DNA from: a candidate division CSSED10-310 bacterium
GTDB lineage: Bacteria > CSSED10-310 > JAFGDC01
DNA length: 13,299 nt
NCBI GenBank assembly: GCA_016932295.1
Contig: JAFGDC010000266.1
Location: forward strand, 1-13,299
Direction of reading: 5' to 3'
How positions within the stretch are numbered: the stretch's first letter is position 1; each line of letters starts with the position of its first letter. Shown here in pieces: positions 8,299 to 13,299 of this stretch. The position numbers were made by a program, and so were the translations under genes. A model generated the notes under the pieces. The model ran no database searches. It saw only the letters and a list, made by a program, of their open reading frames with translations, and had not been told where the DNA came from.

Positions 8299-8328
8299 CC
8301 GCTTCATTCACCATTCCAGGCCTCCGAT

Positions 8329-8344
8329 GTCGAAAAACTTCGAC
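8329..8344. repeat. 6-base inverted repeat in the divergent region
   Basis: GTCGAA (8329-8334) and TTCGAC (8339-8344) are reverse complements around a 4-base centre. The site is about 30 bases upstream of the proposed cas -35 box, where an activator could bind. It could also be chance. Confidence 0.35.
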
Positions 8345-8405
8345 TTCCATCGTCCGCAACTACTCATTCTGCCTGTGGCTTCCGTGACAAACCATTATTT
8401 TTATA

Positions 8406-8428
8406 GGATGATCAATATCAGATCATCC
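8406..8428. repeat. 8-base inverted repeat in the divergent region
   Basis: GGATGATC (8406-8413) and GATCATCC (8421-8428) are exact reverse complements around the 7-base centre AATATCA. The arms do not resemble the 8225-8244 palindrome, so they are unlikely to be copies of one operator. The T-rich stretch beside it (8398-8403) lies on the wrong side for a plus-strand terminator, and read on the minus strand it is A-rich, so neither strand gives an intrinsic terminator. Confidence 0.5.
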
Positions 8429-8579
8429 GATGAAGAAGCAAGGGATACTTTTACCGGAGAAGATGCAAGAAAGCTGATGTATGGATCCTGATACAGATGG
8501 CGGGATGCGGCGCTCCACGGTCCCCAGGCATGCTGGATGAACGCCGCGTCGGGAGTGGTAGTCTTCAGCAACTTATCTG

Positions 8580-8606
8580 TTGACAGCGGGGATGCTTTTC
8601 TATAGC
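8580..8606 (+). promoter_or_regulatory. Putative promoter of the rplU operon
   Basis: A perfect -35 box TTGACA (8580-8585) is followed after 15 bases by TATAGC (8601-8606), a fair -10 box. The spacer is shorter than the ideal 17, which lowers confidence. Transcription would start near 8613, about 35 bases before the rplU ATG. It is the only strong -35 sequence close to the gene. Confidence 0.5.
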
Positions 8607-8647
8607 CTGCGTTAATGTTTTGTCTGGATCGCTTGGAGGTCGACGAG

Positions 8648-9019
8648 ATGTTCGCGATAATCAAATCTGGAGGCAAGCAGTACCGGGTCGAACCCAAAGC
8701 ACCGCTGGCCATCGAAAAGCTCGATGGCAACATCGGTGACGAGGTGGTATTCGACGAGGTGTTGTTGATAGGGTCTGAGGAAAACACGATGGTGGGCGCG
8801 CCGCTCATTCAGGAGGCGTTTGTCCGCGCCAAAATAGTCAATCAGACGAAGGCCAAGAAGCTGGTTGTATTTAAGAAGAGGCGCCGCAAAGGGTACCGGA
8901 GAAAAGCCGGACACCGTCAGATGATCACCAATGTCATCGTTCAGGAAATCAGCTTTCCCGGCGCGATATCCGCCGACGGCGGTGGAGCGGATTCCGACGC
9001 CGTCGAGACCGCGGAGTAG
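8648..9019 (+). CDS. rplU: Ribosomal protein L21
   Basis: L21 is a structural protein of the 50S subunit that binds 23S rRNA. I start it at the ATG at 8648 because the family begins [14 protein letters not shown] and a GGAGGT Shine-Dalgarno sequence lies 7 bases upstream; an ATG at 8615 in the same frame has no such support. The protein is 123 residues. The usual core of about 103 runs through the basic stretch [19 protein letters not shown] to NVIVQEIS. A further tail of roughly 20 residues, acidic and glycine/alanine-rich, follows ([13 protein letters not shown] at the end); such tails occur in some bacterial L21 proteins. rpmA follows 38 bases downstream, the usual pairing. Confidence 0.96.
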   Translation: MFAIIKSGGKQYRVEPKAPLAIEKLDGNIGDEVVFDEVLLIGSEENTMVGAPLIQEAFVRAKIVNQTKAKKLVVFKKRRRKGYRRKAGHRQMITNVIVQEISFPGAISADGGGADSDAVETAE

Positions 9020-9057
9020 CCGGTCCGATTGCATGGACGGCAAGGAAGGAGTGACCC

Positions 9058-11080
<2,023 letters not shown>

Positions 11081-11155
11081 GCGATGCCGGTACCTTGCCG
11101 TGACGGCCATCACCGTACCGCGTGACTCGGTATTGAAGCTAACCCCTTGCGGTCG

Positions 11156-11184
11156 TTGACCGAATGTCGGTCCTGTGCTATTTT
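11156..11184 (+). promoter_or_regulatory. Putative extended -10 promoter of rsfS and the genes after it
   Basis: TTGACC (11156-11161; 5 of 6 matches) and TATTTT (11179-11184; 4 of 6) are separated by exactly 17 bases, and TGC directly before the -10 box gives the TGn extended element. The site is in the 152-base gap after nadD and would start transcription near 11191, about 40 bases before rsfS. This suggests that rsfS and the two genes after it can be expressed separately from obgE-nadD. Earlier in the gap, CGGTAC (11088-11093) and GTACCG (11115-11120) could pair around an inner GCCG/CGGC, but no T-run follows, so I do not call a terminator. Confidence 0.55.
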
Positions 11185-11220
11185 CTGGATATTTGACAGC
11201 GTTATCGGGAACGCCCGCAC

Positions 11221-11226
11221 AGGAGG
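11221..11226 (+). promoter_or_regulatory. Strong ribosome binding site that points to a non-standard rsfS start
   Basis: AGGAGG is a near-perfect Shine-Dalgarno sequence. Six bases downstream, at 11233, the reading frame has ATA, not ATG, GTG or TTG. The first ordinary start codon in frame is TTG at 11248, 21 bases from the site, which is too far for normal use. The site therefore marks 11233 as the likely point of initiation. Confidence 0.75.
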
Positions 11227-11232
11227 AACATC

Positions 11233-11583
11233 ATAGAGACCGAACAATTGATCGACAACCTGATTGAAGCGGCGTCGGACAAGAAAGCAGAGGACATCAT
11301 CGTCCTGGATCTGCGTAGTTATTCCACCATCACCGATTATTTCATGATCTGCAGCGGCGGTTCACATCGCCAGGTGCAGGCCGTTGCCGATGAAATGTTG
11401 GATCGCGCCCGTACCCTGGGTGTACGAGCACATCACATAGAAGGGCAAGGCTCAAACGACTGGGTGCTGGCCGACTTCAACGAACTGGTGGTGCACGTAT
11501 TCCACAAGGAAAGGCGTAAGTTCTACCAGTTGGAACATCTCTGGCGGGATGCAGTGGTCTATTTCAAGTCGCCGGAGGAATGA
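11233..11583 (+). CDS. rsfS: Ribosomal silencing factor RsfS, apparently starting at ATA
   Basis: RsfS (RsfA/Iojap/DUF143) binds L14 on the 50S subunit and blocks joining with 30S when nutrients are short. The motif DIIVLDLRSYSTITDYFMICSG and the later GSNDWVLADFNELVVHVF and YQLEHLW are typical. From the ATA at 11233 the protein has 116 residues, and DIIVLD ends at residue 26, the same position as DIIALD in E. coli RsfS. This agrees with the Shine-Dalgarno position. In the same frame a stop lies at 11194-11196, and no ATG, GTG or TTG occurs between it and 11248. The conservative alternative is TTG at 11248 (111 residues). A sequence error or a mutation of ATG to ATA would also explain it. The stop overlaps the next start (ATGA). 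Gene identity is certain; the start is not. Confidence 0.93.
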   Translation: METEQLIDNLIEAASDKKAEDIIVLDLRSYSTITDYFMICSGGSHRQVQAVADEMLDRARTLGVRAHHIEGQGSNDWVLADFNELVVHVFHKERRKFYQLEHLWRDAVVYFKSPEE

Positions 11584-12575
11584 CGAACATCGGAGATCGA
11601 ATGATGGCGGGGGATGAGGATATTCGTTCCGAATGCCTGAATCGCGGTGAAGTATTCATCGGCAGGAATCGCCATGTCCTGGAGGTGCTGAAGCTCGCCC
11701 AGCGGGTTGCCTCGACCTCCACGCCGGTCTTCATTCACGGGGAGAGCGGCACCGGTAAGGAACACTTGGCGCGTTTCATTCATTGCCAGTCCCCGAGGCG
11801 ACGGATGCCGCTGGTAAAAATTGACTGCGCCGCCATTCCGCCGGATCTCGTTGAATCAGAGCTGTTCGGATTCGAACCGGGCGCGTTCACCGGTGCCACC
11901 AAGGCCAAACCCGGCCGCCTGGAGCGAGGCGACAACGCCACCATCCTGCTGGACAATATCACGGCGGTTGAGGTCACCACCCAGGCAAAACTGACCAGAG
12001 TGATACAGGACGGCTACTTCGAACGCCTCGGCGGCTTCGATCATATCCACATCAACACCCGTTTTATCACGTGCTCGCTGCTGGAACCATCATTGGCAAT
12101 CTACCAGGGTCTCCTGCGCAAGGACCTCTATTATCGGCTGGGAGTCATCTGTCTCGGGCTGCCCCCCCTGCGCGAGCGACGCGAAGATATCCCGCTGCTG
12201 GTAGAGCATTTTCTTGCTGTCCTGCCGGAAAGCAAGAAGCAACAGTACCGGATCAGCCAGGAAGCCATGACCTTCCTGACGGACTATCATTGGCCCGGCA
12301 ACATCCGACAGTTGATCAATGTTCTCCAGCGCACGCTCATCACCTGCGAGGGGCTCGATATCGCCTTGAACGACATCAGGATCACGCATTTCAACCTGGA
12401 AAACGATATCATCGCCACCGCCTCCCAGCGCAATCTCAGCCTCGCCGAACTCGAGAAGCTCTACATTCAGGCCATTCTTCAAAAAACCGTGGGAAACAAA
12501 AGTGCCGCTGCTCAGATTCTTGGCATCAATCGGAAGACACTGCTGGAAAAACGAAAAAAATACAGGCTGAAGTGA
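11580..12575 (+). CDS. Sigma-54-activator-like AAA+ protein with Fis-type HTH and altered ATPase motifs
   Basis: The 331 residues match the central and C-terminal domains of bacterial enhancer-binding proteins but lack a receiver or other sensor domain. Present are Walker A GESGTGKE (54-61), the sigma-54-contacting GAFTGA loop (101-106), the arginine-finger pair Arg180 and Arg186 in RKDLYYRL, and WPGNIRQL (238-245) with the sensor II arginine. A Fis-type helix-turn-helix follows (SAAAQILGINRKTLLEKR, 308-325). Two key positions differ from the family: Walker B reads LLDN (123-126), not LLDE, and the sensor I asparagine position seems to be leucine (about 167). ATP hydrolysis may be weak or lost. 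The ATG at 11580 overlaps the rsfS stop. ATGs at 11601 and 11604, with GGAG 5-8 bases upstream, may be the true start because the GGAGG before 11580 is too close. Target genes are not evident. Confidence 0.88.
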   Translation: MTNIGDRMMAGDEDIRSECLNRGEVFIGRNRHVLEVLKLAQRVASTSTPVFIHGESGTGKEHLARFIHCQSPRRRMPLVKIDCAAIPPDLVESELFGFEPGAFTGATKAKPGRLERGDNATILLDNITAVEVTTQAKLTRVIQDGYFERLGGFDHIHINTRFITCSLLEPSLAIYQGLLRKDLYYRLGVICLGLPPLRERREDIPLLVEHFLAVLPESKKQQYRISQEAMTFLTDYHWPGNIRQLINVLQRTLITCEGLDIALNDIRITHFNLENDIIATASQRNLSLAELEKLYIQAILQKTVGNKSAAAQILGINRKTLLEKRKKYRLK

Positions 12576-12580
12576 ACGCC

Positions 12581-13299
12581 ATGAGAAGACCGAGGAAGAT
12601 CGGCGGACAGCGGAGCGCTCCCTGGCGGTATCGCCGCTACCTTGGTCTGGGCGCGGCCGCGGCCGGGGCTGTTTGCTTCCTGATGCTCCTGGGTTTGATT
12701 TACACCCTCAATCCTCACTTGATCCACCTGACACTTCTTCCCGAAACGGATCTGGCAATGCGTGCGTACCTCCTTCTCTGGATCGCGGTCATTATCGGAC
12801 TTTTCGGAACAGCAGCCAGCCTGCTCGGCATCCGTTTCATCCTGCGTGAACGCCGCCGACGCCTGGAAGACCGAACCAGGAGCCTGCGTGCCGAATTATT
12901 GACGAAAGCTGAAAATTCCGCCCTTGTCCAGGACTACCGGCAGTATGGTAAAACGCATGCCCGCATGGTTCGAATCGTTCAGGCCGATGTTCCGGAATTG
13001 CTCGAGTTGCATGGCACAGCAGCACCTGAAGTCAACGAACGGATCCGTAGCCTGGAACGGCTCTGTGAACTGCAGCCGCTGCGGTGGAGCAACCAGGTAC
13101 GGTTGTTTGAAGAACTGGTGGCCGTGGGAATGCGGGAACGCGCGACAACGGTCATCGAGCGGTTGCTGGCGGCCACGCGCGGCCACGACGAGATACCAAG
13201 GCGCTGCGTGCGGGTTTGCATATCGCATGCCTGGTGGGAAATGGCTGTCGCGCTTCGGAAACGGTTGTACGATGACGCCCTGGATGCCGGTTCGCGCAA
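12581..13299 (+). CDS. Unknown two-TM membrane protein with a long helical cytoplasmic part (runs off the right edge)
   Basis: The frame opens at the ATG at 12581, 5 bases after the preceding stop, and stays open to the window edge (239 codons). A GTG at 12572, overlapping that stop, is an alternative start in the same frame. The N-terminus is strongly basic (MRRPRKIGGQR), followed by two hydrophobic segments at about residues 21-43 and 62-86 with a short loop between them. A very basic FILRERRRRLEDR comes next. The positive charges before the first and after the second segment suggest that both ends lie in the cytoplasm. The rest is charged and helical, possibly partly coiled coil (SLERLCELQPL, LFEELVAVGMRERATTVIERLL). 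I recognise no family. The spacing suggests one transcript with the AAA+ protein. Confidence 0.75.
   Translation, partial: MRRPRKIGGQRSAPWRYRRYLGLGAAAAGAVCFLMLLGLIYTLNPHLIHLTLLPETDLAMRAYLLLWIAVIIGLFGTAASLLGIRFILRERRRRLEDRTRSLRAELLTKAENSALVQDYRQYGKTHARMVRIVQADVPELLELHGTAAPEVNERIRSLERLCELQPLRWSNQVRLFEELVAVGMRERATTVIERLLAATRGHDEIPRRCVRVCISHAWWEMAVALRKRLYDDALDAGSR

Larger units (their letters stand above)
8176..8647. other. Divergent non-coding control region between the cas operon and rplU
   Basis: About 470 bases separate the starts of cas3 (leftward) and rplU (rightward). I see no convincing gene in it; a 77-codon plus-strand frame at 8258-8491 has no good ribosome site and no recognisable product. 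The stretch is AT-rich compared with the housekeeping side (23 of 60 G+C in the line at 8401). It holds a plausible minus-strand promoter for cas3, a plausible plus-strand promoter for rplU, and several short inverted repeats (8225-8244, 8278-8292, 8329-8344, 8406-8428). No CRISPR repeat is present; only a 10-base string at 8584-8593 resembles the end of an I-E repeat. Confidence 0.8.

Noticed and set aside
8406..8428. The 8-base hairpin as an intrinsic terminator
   Set aside because: No T-run follows the hairpin on either strand, and no gene ends there.
8258..8491. A 77-codon plus-strand open frame in the divergent gap
   Set aside because: It has no good Shine-Dalgarno sequence and no recognisable motif, and it overlaps the proposed cas promoter and inverted repeats. 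Open frames of this length occur by chance.
8584..8593. CAGCGGGGAT resembles the 3' part of an I-E CRISPR repeat
   Set aside because: The upstream half of a repeat (a GTTCCCCGC-like arm) is missing, there is no second copy, and the string overlaps the rplU -35 box.

Overview
The window holds two gene blocks facing away from each other, separated by a non-coding gap of about 470 bases (8176-8647). The left block, on the minus strand, is a type I-E CRISPR-Cas operon in the classical order cas3 - cas8e (casA/cse1) - cas11 (casB/cse2) - cas7e - cas5e - cas6e - cas1. Cas1 is cut off by the left edge. cas2 and the repeat-spacer array would be expected further left; neither is in the window, and I see no CRISPR repeat here. 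Neighbouring cas genes overlap by a few bases or lie 4-6 bases apart, so they are almost certainly co-transcribed from a promoter upstream of cas3. Together they encode a full interference machinery: Cas6e cuts the pre-crRNA, Cas7e, Cas5e, Cas11 and Cas8e form Cascade, and Cas3 unwinds and degrades the target. They also encode the integrase half of the adaptation module.

The right block, on the plus strand, is a housekeeping cluster: rplU (L21) - rpmA (L27) - obgE - nadD, then rsfS behind its own likely promoter, a short sigma-54-activator-like AAA+ protein with a Fis-type helix-turn-helix, and a two-TM membrane protein cut off by the right edge. rplU-rpmA-obgE-nadD-rsfS joins ribosome assembly and silencing with NAD synthesis, an arrangement common in bacteria.

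The housekeeping genes are GC-rich, while the cas operon and the gap are visibly less so (hand counts of single 60-base lines: 40/60 G+C at 9721, 25/60 at 2881, 23/60 at 8401). This fits a horizontally acquired defence operon beside a conserved core locus. The organism is a bacterium with moderately high GC. The L27 N-terminus and the gene order remind me of Acidobacteriota or a neighbouring Gram-negative phylum, but that is a weak guess from memory.

I do not see a new defence system: the CRISPR system is standard I-E in gene content. The unusual points are a long acidic-then-basic insertion in Cas7e, with a similar tail on Cas8e; an apparent ATA start codon in rsfS; an AAA+ regulator that keeps the sigma-54-contacting GAFTGA loop but lacks the Walker B glutamate and the sensor I asparagine; and several inverted repeats in the divergent control region, one of them inside the predicted cas3 promoter.
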